Source of the DNA: Caballeronia sp. SBC1 | Lineage (GTDB): Bacteria > Pseudomonadota > Gammaproteobacteria > Burkholderiales > Burkholderiaceae | DNA: 64,000 bases | Assembly (NCBI RefSeq): GCF_011493005.1 | Contig: NZ_CP049156.1 | Location: 1,302,001-1,366,000, forward strand | Direction: 5' to 3' | In this document: positions 1 to 9,114 of the stretch, one piece after another | Layout: each line of letters starts with the position of its first letter | Position numbering within the stretch: the stretch's first letter is position 1 | Made by a program: the position numbers and the translations under genes | Notes under the pieces: model-generated | The model's database searches: none | What the model saw: the letters and a program-made list of their open reading frames with translations, nothing else | Told to the model about the DNA's origin: nothing

Positions 1-1
1 T

Positions 2-2668
2 TTGCGGATGAAATCGCTGCACCTGACGGCGATCGAAACATTCCCGTTCCTCGAGCCGCCGCCGGGCCGGGCGATCGCTGACGGTTATCAATTGCTGAAC
101 GAACTTGGCGCTGTCGATGACGACAACGCTCTCACGCCACTCGGGCGCGAACTGGCGCGTTTGCCGCTGGATCCGCGCGTCGGCCGGATGATTCTTGCCG
201 CACGCGATCATCAGTCGTTGCGCGAGGTGTTGATCATTGCGAGCGCGTTGTCGGTTCAGGACCCGCGCGATCGGCCGATCGAGGCGCAGGAGCAGGCCGA
301 TCTGGCGCACAAGAAATTCGCCGATGAACGCTCAGAGTTCCTGCAATGGACAAAAATCTGGACGTGGTTCGAGGACGCGATTGCGCACAAAAAATCGAAC
401 AAGCAGCTCACCGATGCCTGCCGTGCGAACTTTTTGAATCACGTGCGGCTGCGTGAATGGCGCGACGTGCATTCGCAATTGCTGACAGTCGTCCGTGAAC
501 ATGGCTGGCGCCTGAACGAGTCCGAAGCGACGTTCGAGCAGGTTCATCTCGCTTTGCTGACGGGTTTGCTTGGCAACGTGGGCCTGAAAGCCGACGACGA
601 GCCGTATTACCTTGGCGCGCGCGGCATCAAGTTTTATCTGTGGCCGGGTTCGGCGCTGCTGAAGAAAGCCGGGCGTTGGGTCATAGCCGGCGAACTTGTG
701 GAGACGAGCCGGTTGTATGCGCGGTGTATCGCGAAAATCGAACCCGAATGGCTTGAGCAGGTCGGCGCGCATTTGTTGCGCAAGTCGATCTCGGAGCCGC
801 ATTGGGAAAAGAAGGCCGCGCAGGTGGCGGCCTTCGAACGCGCGACGCTGCACGGCCTGACGGTCTATGCGCGACGGCGCGTGAGTTTCGGCAAGCAGGA
901 CCCGGAGCGCGCGCGTGAGTTGTTCATTCGCGGTGCGCTGGTCGATGGTGAATTCGAAACGAAACTGCCGTTTTTTGCGCACAACCGCAAGTTGCTCGCG
1001 GATATTGAACAGTTGGAGCACAAGTCGCGTCGCCAGGATGTGCTCGTCGATGACGAATTGATCTTTGGTTTCTACGATTCGCTCGTGCCGAAGGGCATCT
1101 ACTCCGGCGCGGCGTTCGAGCGCTGGTATCGGGATGAGGAAAAAAAGAACGGCGCGTCATCGCGCCTGCTTTTCCTCTCGCGCGACGACCTGATGCGCCA
1201 CGAAGCTGCTGGCATCACAACCGACCTGTTCCCGAAACGGATGACGATGGCCGGTATCGAAATGACGCTGACCTATCACTTCGAACCCGGTTCTCCACGC
1301 GACGGTGTGACGTTGACCGTGCCGCTGTTCGGCCTGAATCAAGTCGACGCCCGCCGTTCGGAATGGTTGGTTCGCGGCATGCTGAAGGAAAAAATACAGC
1401 TGTTGCTGAAGTCGCTGCCGCAGAAATTGCGACGCCACCTCGTGCCATTGCCCGAGTTTTCGGCGGGCGTCGTCGAGCGGCACAGCGGCAAGACTTTCGG
1501 CGCGGGTGGTTTGCTCGAAGCGTTGATCGCGGACATTCGTGAGCAAACGCAGGTCGCGATGAAGTCGTCGGACTTCAAGCTCGAAACGCTGCCAGCGCAT
1601 TTGTTCATGAACTTCAAGGTCATCGACGAACACGGCCGGCAACTCGCGATGGGCCGTAATCTCTCGCAATTGCGAACCGAGCTGGGCAGCCAGGCGCAGC
1701 AGCATTTCCAGAAGCTGGCGGCGGGGGCGACTTTAGACGGGAGTAATGATGCGACGGCGCCGATTACGCGAGCGGCTTCGGCGTCCGAGTCTTCCGGATC
1801 CAGTTCAAGCACCGCGCTCTACGAAAACCTCACCACGTGGGATTTCGGCAAATTGCCCGAGTTGCTGGAAATCCGGCGGAGGGGGCAGACGCTATTTGGC
1901 TATCCGGCGCTCGTCGATCGGGGGACGCATTGCGACGTCGAAGTGTTCGATTCGCCGGAAGAAGCTGCGCGGATTCATCGGGCGGGTTTGCGTCGATTGT
2001 TCGCGTTGCAGTTACGCGAGCCGATTCGCTATCTCGAACGTAATCTGGGCGGGTTGCGCGAGATGTCGTTGCAATACATGGCGCTGGGCACGCAGGAGGA
2101 GCTTGCGAACCAGATCATCGAAACGGCGTTGGACCGTGCGTGCCTGCAAGATCCGCTTCCAGATAACGATGTGGATTTCTACGCGCGCCGTGACCAGGGC
2201 AAGAGCCGGCTGACACTTCTCGCGCAGGAAATCGCGCGGCTGGCGGGGCAGATCCTGATGGAATACGCGACGGTGTTGAAGAAACTGACGCAGGCCAAAT
2301 CGTTCGGCGCGCCGTATGCGGATATGGTCGCGCAACTGAACGCATTGATCGGCAAGCGCTTTGTTATCGATACGCCTTACACGCAGTTATCTCATTTCCC
2401 ACGGTATCTGAACGCGATGGCGTTGCGGATTGAAAAGCTGAAAGCCGATGCTGTGAGGGACGCGCGATTGTCGGCGGAAATAGCGCCGCTGCTGCAAAAC
2501 TATCAGCGGGCGGTCGCGCAACGCGGTGGTGTGGCGGATGTGCGATTAAGTGAATACAGGTGGCTACTGGAAGAACTGCGGGTGTCGCTGTTTGCGCAAG
2601 AGCTTCGCACGCCAATGCCTATTTCGGTCAAGCGCTTGTATAAGGTGTGGGAGTCGATGCAGCGTTAA
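2..2668 (+). CDS. hrpA: ATP-dependent RNA helicase HrpA, C-terminal part (5' truncated by window edge)
   Basis: The frame is open from the first bases, so the gene starts before the window and its DEAH helicase core is missing. The 888 residues seen fit the part of HrpA after the helicase domains. First come the winged-helix/HA2 region (about residues 20-120, with LTPLGRELARLPLDPRVGRM and IIASALSVQDPRDRP) and an OB-like segment. The long DUF3418 C-terminal region typical of bacterial HrpA (about 300-880) follows, ending near YKVWESMQR. HrpA is a DEAH-box RNA helicase linked to mRNA processing and, in E. coli, to rescue of stalled ribosomes. That role is family knowledge and cannot be tested from this fragment. 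A hairpin shared with the converging lipoprotein gene follows the stop. Confidence 0.93.
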   Translation: MRMKSLHLTAIETFPFLEPPPGRAIADGYQLLNELGAVDDDNALTPLGRELARLPLDPRVGRMILAARDHQSLREVLIIASALSVQDPRDRPIEAQEQADLAHKKFADERSEFLQWTKIWTWFEDAIAHKKSNKQLTDACRANFLNHVRLREWRDVHSQLLTVVREHGWRLNESEATFEQVHLALLTGLLGNVGLKADDEPYYLGARGIKFYLWPGSALLKKAGRWVIAGELVETSRLYARCIAKIEPEWLEQVGAHLLRKSISEPHWEKKAAQVAAFERATLHGLTVYARRRVSFGKQDPERARELFIRGALVDGEFETKLPFFAHNRKLLADIEQLEHKSRRQDVLVDDELIFGFYDSLVPKGIYSGAAFERWYRDEEKKNGASSRLLFLSRDDLMRHEAAGITTDLFPKRMTMAGIEMTLTYHFEPGSPRDGVTLTVPLFGLNQVDARRSEWLVRGMLKEKIQLLLKSLPQKLRRHLVPLPEFSAGVVERHSGKTFGAGGLLEALIADIREQTQVAMKSSDFKLETLPAHLFMNFKVIDEHGRQLAMGRNLSQLRTELGSQAQQHFQKLAAGATLDGSNDATAPITRAASASESSGSSSSTALYENLTTWDFGKLPELLEIRRRGQTLFGYPALVDRGTHCDVEVFDSPEEAARIHRAGLRRLFALQLREPIRYLERNLGGLREMSLQYMALGTQEELANQIIETALDRACLQDPLPDNDVDFYARRDQGKSRLTLLAQEIARLAGQILMEYATVLKKLTQAKSFGAPYADMVAQLNALIGKRFVIDTPYTQLSHFPRYLNAMALRIEKLKADAVRDARLSAEIAPLLQNYQRAVAQRGGVADVRLSEYRWLLEELRVSLFAQELRTPMPISVKRLYKVWESMQR

Positions 2669-2677
2669 CGCTGGCGG

Positions 2678-2718
2678 GAAAGCGCGAGGCTCGATTGATG
2701 GCGAGTTCGCGCTTTCTT
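2678..2718. terminator. Hairpin between converging hrpA and BamE-like gene
   Basis: Perfect 10-bp arms GAAAGCGCGA (2678-2687) and TCGCGCTTTC (2707-2716) lie between two converging genes. The T run is short on both strands, so this is a plausible but not strong bidirectional terminator. Confidence 0.5.
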
Positions 2719-2742
2719 GCTTCTGTTCCGGCTTCTACAAGA

Positions 2743-3294
2743 TTACTTCGCCGTTTCGCCCGAAGGCTGGACGACTTCAAGACTCAGTGGCGCACCTGAC
2801 AGAACGACGGGCTCGCTGTTCACTGAACCGCTTGCCTGCGTGCTGACGGGGGCCACCACATACTTCTGCCATTTCCCGGCCACAAGGCTTTCTACGCTGT
2901 CGCCGCATTTGCGATAGAAATTGCGCGCTTCGTCACTCGAGGTGAATACAGCCTTTAGCTGGCAAACCATTTGCGGTGTGCCGGCATCGTTCGTGACGTT
3001 CAACACGTAGTCCCATTCGCGGACGCCGAAGAACCCCTCCTGAAACTGCGGACGGCCGAGAAGAGCGGCGATCTGGTTTTTGTTCATTCCCGGCTTGAGC
3101 TTGCGCAAGGCTTCGGTCAACGGATAGCTGCCACCGAGATTCGACGCCGTGTCGGGTGCCGGAAACACCAGTTGATCTTGGCTGCCGTCACTGGAAAGCC
3201 GGCTGCCTGTGCCGCAGCCCGACAAAAGAAGGGCAGTGGCGAGTGCAGCGGCAACAGGAAGTGCGCGTGATGCTTTGCGGAGGGTGAAGTTCAT
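2743..3294 (-). CDS. SmpA/OmlA (BamE-like) domain lipoprotein, companion of the adhesin
   Basis: A 183-residue predicted outer-membrane lipoprotein. The N-terminus is a lipoprotein signal with lipobox LLLSGC (Cys about residue 25). The middle (LKPGMNKNQIAALLGRPQF, then a GVREWDYVL strand) is the SmpA/OmlA fold of BamE, a component of the beta-barrel assembly machine. The gene lies directly downstream of the trimeric autotransporter on the same strand, so I infer an accessory role in adhesin biogenesis. Acinetobacter TpgA, an SmpA/OmlA protein paired with the adhesin Ata, is a precedent, but no OmpA-like peptidoglycan-binding domain follows here. I chose the ATG at 3294 because it gives a clean signal peptide. 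An ATG at 3321 is in frame but would add an acidic n-region. It could instead be a free-standing second BamE. Confidence 0.8.
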   Translation of the reverse strand: MNFTLRKASRALPVAAALATALLLSGCGTGSRLSSDGSQDQLVFPAPDTASNLGGSYPLTEALRKLKPGMNKNQIAALLGRPQFQEGFFGVREWDYVLNVTNDAGTPQMVCQLKAVFTSSDEARNFYRKCGDSVESLVAGKWQKYVVAPVSTQASGSVNSEPVVLSGAPLSLEVVQPSGETAK

Positions 3295-3328
3295 CTCTTG
3301 ATCGGATTCCGTTGTTTTCATTGATCCA

Positions 3329-3360
3329 GTGTCGCGGGCTTTTGCAACTGCCCGCGACAC
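3329..3360 (-). other. Perfect intergenic hairpin between adhesin and lipoprotein genes
   Basis: Eleven-base arms GTGTCGCGGGC (3329-3339) and GCCCGCGACAC (3350-3360) with a 10-nt loop fill most of the 88-bp gap. No U tract follows on the minus strand, so this looks more like an RNA-processing or stability element than a terminator. Confidence 0.6.
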
Positions 3361-3382
3361 CCCTTCTGGATGATGCGTTGAC

Positions 3383-6241
3383 TTACCAGTGCATGCCGGC
3401 ACCGACCGAGACGCCGAACTGACCGCGCGTGCTTGTCGTACCGCTTACCTTGTAAGCCCAGATGCCGTTCTCAGACAGTTGCGATACACCGATCGCGACT
3501 GCGGATTGACCGCCATACGTGCCGCCACCCAAGGCCACCATGCCGCGGCCTGGCAATACCGCTTGCGGCAAGCCTGCGACTGCGAGCGCCGACGCCGTGC
3601 CGGCGTAGGCATCGCGACGCGTGCCTTCCGTTTTCGAGTCGGTGTAGTCGTTGGCTTGCTTCAACGTGCTGCCGGCGCTTTGGTTCAACTGGTTCAGGTT
3701 GACTGCGTCGGTGCCTTGTGTGCCCGGCGCGACGTTCGTGATCTGACGTTCGCTTCCTGCGGCACCGACCGAAACCGTGTTCGCGCGATCTGCGACGGAG
3801 TTCTGGCCGAGCGCGACGGCGTTGTCGGCCGAAGCTTGAGCGCCGTTACCGGTGGCAACCGAACCGGTGCCAGTGGCAATTGCGTTCTGGCCGAGCGCGA
3901 CAGTGTTGTCGGCTGAAGCTTGAGCGCCGTTACCCATGGCAACCGAGCCGGTACCAGCGGCCAACGCGTTCTGGCCGAGCGCGACGGCGTTATCGGCAGA
4001 AGCCTGAGCGCCGCTGCCCATGGCAACCGAACCCGCGCCAGCCGCCACTGCGTTTGCGCCTATTGCAACCGCCTCAACACCCGTCGCCGATGCGGCTTGC
4101 GTGCTGCGCGAACCATCCGCGCTGAACAGCGAATCGCTCGGGTCGACAACGATGTTTTTCACTGCGTTGTTCACCGCGTTGTTGACGGCATCGCCAACGC
4201 TCGCGTTGACCTGACCGATAGCGTCGTTCAACTGACCGACGTTCACCGCGTCAGTTGTTTCTACACCGGCAGCGACGTTGTGAAGAGTCGTACCGCCATC
4301 ACCTTCCAGCGTGGCGTTTGCATGATCAACCGAGCCGTCGGCGTTGCGGTCATATTTGACTGCGCCGTCGGCTGCGGCGGTTGCTGCGGTGATCGCAGCG
4401 GTTGACTGGTCGCTGACTGCTTTCAACTGTGCAACGTTGACCGCGTCGGTATCTGCCGCGCCAGGTGCAACGCCGCTGATCGTGCGGCCACCGACGTTGA
4501 CTTCACCCGTCGACGTTTGCGATCCCGACAAGCCGTAAGCGGCGTAGCCGGATTGTGCACCGACCGTTGTTGCCGATCCCGCGCCGAGCGCCACGCTGTT
4601 GGCGTTATTCGCAATCGCATTGTTGCCGATGGCGATCGAGTTTTCGAACGCTGCGTTGGCGTTGCTGCCAACCGCGATGCTGCTCGTGCCGGCTGCGATT
4701 GCCGAGTGGCCGACTGCGAGGGCGTCGACGTCGGTTGCTTGCGCCGAATCGCCAAAGGCGGTTGCGTCGACAGCGGATGCCTGAGCATTCGCGCCAATAG
4801 CGATGGATTGCGCTTTCGTTGCCAGGGCCGTGTCGCCGACCGCAACAGCGCTGTCCGATGCAATTGTATTCGCGCCGGTTGCAACGGAGTTTGCGCCGGT
4901 GGCACCTGAGTTAAATCCGATTGCAACACCGTTCGTACGGTTCGCGTTGGCGAGCGAGCCGACTGCAGTTGAGTCGTCCCCGAATGCCACGGCGCCCTGG
5001 CCTAAGGCTGTCGATCGTGCTCCGATAGCAAGGGAGTTCGTGCCGATGGCCGACGAAGTGTCACCTTCGGCTTGTGCGTTGAATCCAACGGCCACAGCGC
5101 TTTGCGCCGATTTCGCGGAGTTGCCCGCAGCGACGGAGTTGTCTCCTGCGGCAGTGGCGTAACTACCCGCCGCAAGCGCGTTCGCGCCCTGCGCCTGGGC
5201 CGAAGTGCCAACAGCGGTTGAGCCCACGGCTGAGGCCGTAGCGTTCGCGCCCAAGGCACTCGACTGGTTGGCGTTCGCGATGGCTGTATCGCCGAGAGCT
5301 ATCGAACTTTCACCAAGAGCCGCAGCGCGTGGTCCGACCGCAGCCGCGTTTTTCTTCGCTGCCGAGTTCGTGCCGACGGCGACGGAGTTCTCTTCTGCGG
5401 CGACGGCATAGCTGCCAACGGCCACGCCATTAAGCGCGTTTGCCTCTGCAAGCGCGCCAACAGCGGTCGCGCTGTCGGCGGACGCCGCAGCGCCCGCACC
5501 AGCGGCGATTGACTGCGCTCCGGTCGCTACTGCGGTATCGCCGAATGCCATCGAGCTGGCTCCGCTCGCCGCAGCGTTGGGGCCAACCGCCACCGCGCTA
5601 TCGCCGGATGCGGTGGTACTTGCGCCCAGCGCAACCGCGTTGGCTGCCATGGCTCTACTTGTTGAGCCGATTGCGATCGCGTTTGCCGCAGCGTCCAGGT
5701 TCGGTCCTTGCACAAGCGCGTCACTGCCTAAGGCAATGGCACCGTCGCCCTTTGTTCGGGCGTAAGGACCTACCGCAACAGCGTTCGTTCCGTCTGCGGT
5801 GCTGAACATACCGAATGCAGTCCCGCCGTCGTCGTAGCCTTTCGCCCCAGCACCGACCGCCGTGGACCCCATGCCCGCAGCGACGCTCCGGTTTCCAAGC
5901 GCTGTTGAAAATTCACCCGATGCTGAGGCCTTCCAGCCGACTGCTGTCGTCTGGTCGGAGGATGCGTTACTGTCAATACCGATGGCAACCGACTGCGCTC
6001 CGCTTGCTACCGCGCTCGGTGCGAGGCGAGTCGAATCGGATCCCGTGCCTATTCCAGCCCAATCATCGACCGATTGCGCGTGCGCGGCCGAACCGGCCAG
6101 CAGGCCGCCGACGATTGCCGCTTGCACCATGACCAATTTGCCTGCTGATGAAGAGCGCTTGCTCTTCGACTTCGACGTCTCGGAAGCCGCGACCCATGTG
6201 CCGGAGGTTTCGTTCCAGACCGCTTTAAAGATTCTATTCAT
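3383..6241 (-). CDS. Trimeric autotransporter adhesin (YadA/Hep_Hag family)
   Basis: A 952-residue type Vc autotransporter, predicted to trimerise in the outer membrane and display an adhesive head. Order: an extended signal peptide (ESPR, starting MNRIFKAVWNETSGTWVAAS, cleavage near AAHAQS); a very long head (about residues 70-560) of 14-residue YadA-head repeats of the type AVAVGxxAxAxGxxSxA; neck (HIM) motifs such as GVAPGAADTDAVNVAQLKAV and NVAAGVETTDAVNVGQLND; a second short head with tandem repeats; another neck (NVAPGTQGTDAVNLNQL); and a YadA anchor ending GVSVGAGMHW with a C-terminal aromatic residue. The coiled-coil stalk is very short. I see no good Shine-Dalgarno before the start, which is fixed by the ESPR. 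A BamE-like lipoprotein gene follows downstream. The ligand is unknown. Confidence 0.94.
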   Translation of the reverse strand: MNRIFKAVWNETSGTWVAASETSKSKSKRSSSAGKLVMVQAAIVGGLLAGSAAHAQSVDDWAGIGTGSDSTRLAPSAVASGAQSVAIGIDSNASSDQTTAVGWKASASGEFSTALGNRSVAAGMGSTAVGAGAKGYDDGGTAFGMFSTADGTNAVAVGPYARTKGDGAIALGSDALVQGPNLDAAANAIAIGSTSRAMAANAVALGASTTASGDSAVAVGPNAAASGASSMAFGDTAVATGAQSIAAGAGAAASADSATAVGALAEANALNGVAVGSYAVAAEENSVAVGTNSAAKKNAAAVGPRAAALGESSIALGDTAIANANQSSALGANATASAVGSTAVGTSAQAQGANALAAGSYATAAGDNSVAAGNSAKSAQSAVAVGFNAQAEGDTSSAIGTNSLAIGARSTALGQGAVAFGDDSTAVGSLANANRTNGVAIGFNSGATGANSVATGANTIASDSAVAVGDTALATKAQSIAIGANAQASAVDATAFGDSAQATDVDALAVGHSAIAAGTSSIAVGSNANAAFENSIAIGNNAIANNANSVALGAGSATTVGAQSGYAAYGLSGSQTSTGEVNVGGRTISGVAPGAADTDAVNVAQLKAVSDQSTAAITAATAAADGAVKYDRNADGSVDHANATLEGDGGTTLHNVAAGVETTDAVNVGQLNDAIGQVNASVGDAVNNAVNNAVKNIVVDPSDSLFSADGSRSTQAASATGVEAVAIGANAVAAGAGSVAMGSGAQASADNAVALGQNALAAGTGSVAMGNGAQASADNTVALGQNAIATGTGSVATGNGAQASADNAVALGQNSVADRANTVSVGAAGSERQITNVAPGTQGTDAVNLNQLNQSAGSTLKQANDYTDSKTEGTRRDAYAGTASALAVAGLPQAVLPGRGMVALGGGTYGGQSAVAIGVSQLSENGIWAYKVSGTTSTRGQFGVSVGAGMHW
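3798..4049 (-). repeat. Three tandem 84-bp repeats inside the adhesin head
   Basis: Units begin at 3798, 3882 and 3966 and each encodes 28 residues (two 14-residue head repeats, for example SVAMGNGAQASADNTVALGQ). Copies differ at scattered positions only, so slippage or unequal recombination could change head length in frame. Confidence 0.85.
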
Positions 6242-6774
6242 GAAAGAAGGATGTCTAACAATTTGACAAATACATGTCGGGTTGATCGATGGAGCATGTC
6301 GCGCTCATATCCGCATTGGTAGTCGGCATTAAAACGCGGCCGTTCCTTGTAACGAGGATCTCCCGCCTCGCAAATTCTGGCCCGCTTGGGCGTTGGACAG
6401 GCTTCCTACATTGCTGCGCTTCGGACTCAGAAGAGCAGGATGATCCCGGTTGTCGAGTCGGCGATATACACGATCTTTCCTAAATTGATCTCGATCCGCA
6501 ATAAATAGTTGGGATTGCAAACTAAATGAAGTTTGTGTGGAAATGAGTGGCATTTGTATGGAATTTTGTCGCGTCTCCGGAAACCCGTTCGCGCGCTTCT
6601 CCCTTGGAGCTATTGGCGCGCCGGCGCGTGTCGCATTCCTGGGCCGCGATTTAGATTGAGCTGCTGCAGCGTTTGCGCAGCAAGTGCGAAAAAATGCCAG
6701 AACCCCGGTCTGCGTCAACCCTCTTAAAAGCGCAAACGTTCTACAATGAGTGTTGTTTTCCGACCCGAGTTTTC
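6242..6774. other. Intergenic region, divergent adhesin / beta-propeller genes
   Basis: About 530 bp with no convincing gene. It is locally AT-rich around 6480-6560 and must hold the divergent promoters. A TACAAT at 6742-6747 is a possible -10 for the plus-strand gene, but I see no matching -35. Confidence 0.5.
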
Positions 6775-7785
6775 ATGCGTAATTCTTCCCGTACTCGTTT
6801 CTCTCGCGCGATTGCTGCAACCGCTGCTTTGATCGCTGCCTTTTCCATGGGCACCGCTGCCCGTGCCAACAATGTGATCGTGTTGAATTCCGGGGAGGCT
6901 ACGCTGAGCATCATCGACGAAGCGACTCGCCAGGTTGTATCCACGATCCCGACTGGCAAGGAACCGCATCACCTCATGGCGACGCCCGACAATTCGTCAT
7001 TAATTGTCGCGAACTCGGTGTCGAACAACCTGATGTTCATTGACCCGAAGACGGGCAAGCTGCAGCGCTGGGTAGAAAACATCGAGGACCCGTACCAGAT
7101 TGGCTTCTCGCCGGACAAAAAATGGCTTGTGTCCACAGGCTTGCGACTCGATCGGCTCGATATCTACCGGTATGACGGCAGCAATATTTCGATCGCAAAG
7201 CGGATTCCGCTGGCGGTCATGCCAAGCCATATCGCGTTCACAAACGACAGCAAGACAGCATTCATTTCGCTGCAGGTGTCGGGCGAGGTCGCGGCCATCG
7301 ATCTGGCCACACAGACGGTGAAATGGAAAATGAAGGTCGGCAAGGTGCCGGCTGGCCTCTGGATGACGCCCAACGACCAATACCTGTTGGTCGGCATAAC
7401 CGGCGCGGACTACGTTGCGGTCGTTGACTGGCGTAATCAGAAGGTCATCAAGACGATCAAGACGGGCAATGGTGCGCACAATTTCCGTTCGCTGGCCGAC
7501 GGCAAGCACGTGTTGGTGTCGAACCGGGTCGCGAGCACGATCAGCATCATCGATCAGGATTCGCTAACGAACGTCGGCGACATCACGGGATTGCTGCCAG
7601 GCCCCGACGATATGGAGCTTTCCGCCGACAAACGTTATCTTTGGGTGACGTTCCGGTTCGCAAAACGTGTTGGGGTCATTGACCTGAACGACCGGAAACT
7701 GGTCCAGACAATAGCCGTGGGTCGTTCTCCTCACGGGATCTACTTCTTTAATCGAGCTCCGGTGACCGGCCCGAACGGCGGTTGA
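6775..7785 (+). CDS. YVTN-family beta-propeller repeat protein, exported
   Basis: A 336-residue predicted periplasmic protein. The signal peptide runs to about residue 30 (hydrophobic core AATAALIAAFSMGTAARA). The rest is a series of seven-bladed-propeller repeats of the YVTN/cytochrome-d1-like type, with blade motifs such as VIVLNSGEATLSIIDEATRQ, LIVANSVSNNLMFIDPKTGK and HVLVSNRVASTISIIDQDS. I see no CxxCH haem motif, so it is not a cytochrome. These proteins usually act as binding scaffolds and the ligand here is unknown. I start at the ATG at 6775, which begins the signal peptide; the in-frame upstream extension is not signal-like. It stands alone before the desaturase-like gene, 114 bp away. 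Confidence 0.82.
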   Translation: MRNSSRTRFSRAIAATAALIAAFSMGTAARANNVIVLNSGEATLSIIDEATRQVVSTIPTGKEPHHLMATPDNSSLIVANSVSNNLMFIDPKTGKLQRWVENIEDPYQIGFSPDKKWLVSTGLRLDRLDIYRYDGSNISIAKRIPLAVMPSHIAFTNDSKTAFISLQVSGEVAAIDLATQTVKWKMKVGKVPAGLWMTPNDQYLLVGITGADYVAVVDWRNQKVIKTIKTGNGAHNFRSLADGKHVLVSNRVASTISIIDQDSLTNVGDITGLLPGPDDMELSADKRYLWVTFRFAKRVGVIDLNDRKLVQTIAVGRSPHGIYFFNRAPVTGPNGG

Positions 7786-7899
7786 GACTGTTGGCCGAAT
7801 GACCAGTTGAATTGAAGGGCTGCTGAACCGCGTCCAGCCGCATTGAGCCGTATAGCAGCGAAGACGGGGTAGGGCACCCGGTAAAAGTAACGGAGCACC

Positions 7900-8919
7900 A
7901 TGTTTCATTCCATCTTCTCCATGTTCGACAATGTCGTTTCGACCATGCAGACGCTGCTGTACATCAACGTGGTGCAGCCGTTCCTGTTCAAAGCCGATCT
8001 GATGGGTTACGACGAAGACACGTTTGACGCGCTCTATTGGGTGATCGTGGGTGTGCTTGAAGTTCTCGTCATGTATGTCATCCTGCGGCCGCTCGAAGCG
8101 TTGCGGCCCGCCGAGAAATGGCAGGACCGCAAAGGCGTGCGCGTTGACGCGCTCTATACGTGGATCGTCAAGCTGGGCATCCTGAATCTGTTCTTTTTCT
8201 TCACTTTCCAGCCGTTCTTCGACAGCTTCCAGAGCTGGTTGCGGCTTCACGATATCTCCAATATCCAGCTCGACAACCTGTGGCCGGGCGTGACGTCCCA
8301 GCCAATCGTTGCGTTTCTTATCTATCTGGTGGTGCTTGATTTCGTCGGCTATTGGTATCACCGGCTGGAGCACAGAATCGGCATCTGGTGGGAATTGCAC
8401 GCGGTGCATCACAGTCAGCAAAAGATGTCGTTGTGGTCGGACGACAGAAACCATCTGCTCGACAACGTCATGCAAGCAGGGGTTTTTGCTACCGTAGCGC
8501 TGGTGATCGGTGTGCAGCCGTCGCAGTTCGTGGTGCTGGTCGCGATCACTAACCTGATGCAAAGCGTCCAGCACGCAAATATCCGTGTGCACTTCGGCTG
8601 GCTAGGCGAGCGCCTGCTCGTCAGTCCAGCGTTCCATAGGCGGCATCACGCGATTGGTTACGGCCACGAGGGCACCACATACGGATGCAACTTTGGCGTG
8701 CTGCTTCCATGGTGGGACATGCTGTTCAGGAGCGTGTCGTGGAATCGCGAGCTCGAGCCGACTGGCATCCGTGATCAACTGGCTGTGGGCGATGTGCCCG
8801 GGCGTGATTACGGCGATGGTTTTGTCTCGCAGCACTGGCTTGCGTTCAAACGGATAGCGGAACGGCTCGCGTCGCATCGGGCAACTCGAGTTCCAGGCTC
8901 GGATTCGACCGCTGTCTGA
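7900..8919 (+). CDS. Sterol desaturase / fatty acid hydroxylase family membrane protein
   Basis: A 339-residue polytopic membrane protein of the non-haem di-iron hydroxylase/desaturase superfamily. The histidine boxes that bind iron are visible: HRLEH, HAVHHSQ and HRRHH, with a further HDISN segment near a helix. Hydrophobic stretches include ALYWVIVGVLEVLVMYVIL, FLIYLVVLDFVGYWY and FATVALVIGV. The family hydroxylates or desaturates lipids at the inner membrane. The substrate cannot be read from the sequence; bacterial members act on varied lipids. The start has a GGAG-type ribosome binding site (acGGAGcaccATG). A strong terminator follows before the next gene, so it is probably monocistronic. 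Confidence 0.85.
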   Translation: MFHSIFSMFDNVVSTMQTLLYINVVQPFLFKADLMGYDEDTFDALYWVIVGVLEVLVMYVILRPLEALRPAEKWQDRKGVRVDALYTWIVKLGILNLFFFFTFQPFFDSFQSWLRLHDISNIQLDNLWPGVTSQPIVAFLIYLVVLDFVGYWYHRLEHRIGIWWELHAVHHSQQKMSLWSDDRNHLLDNVMQAGVFATVALVIGVQPSQFVVLVAITNLMQSVQHANIRVHFGWLGERLLVSPAFHRRHHAIGYGHEGTTYGCNFGVLLPWWDMLFRSVSWNRELEPTGIRDQLAVGDVPGRDYGDGFVSQHWLAFKRIAERLASHRATRVPGSDSTAV

Positions 8920-8995
8920 GCGGCCCCGGTGAGGGGCCTTTCGGGGCGCAACGGGCGCACTTGCTTGGGCTTGGCGCTCTTGGGCAATTCAATCC

Positions 8996-9024
8996 AAGTC
9001 GCCGGCCTCGGCCGGCGACTTTGT
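8996..9024. terminator. Rho-independent terminator after the desaturase-like gene
   Basis: AAGTCGCCGGCC-TC-GGCCGGCGACTT followed by TGTTTT. A weaker hairpin GGCCCC/GGGGCC (8922-8938) lies just before it. Confidence 0.8.
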
Positions 9025-9114
9025 TTTCTGCTGCAGCGTTAGCCATCTGGACGAGCAGCGCGGCATGCGCTCTCTGGTTTATCCTGTCTCTTTCCCCTTA
9101 AGACACCCCTTTGC

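Noticed and set aside
3798..6000. Repeats in this region as a CRISPR array
   Set aside because: The repeats are in frame, 42 or 84 bp in phase with 14-residue adhesin repeats, and have no unique spacers.
6329..6718. 129-residue minus-strand frame between adhesin and beta-propeller gene
   Set aside because: It has no recognisable domain or start signal, and would cross both divergent promoters.
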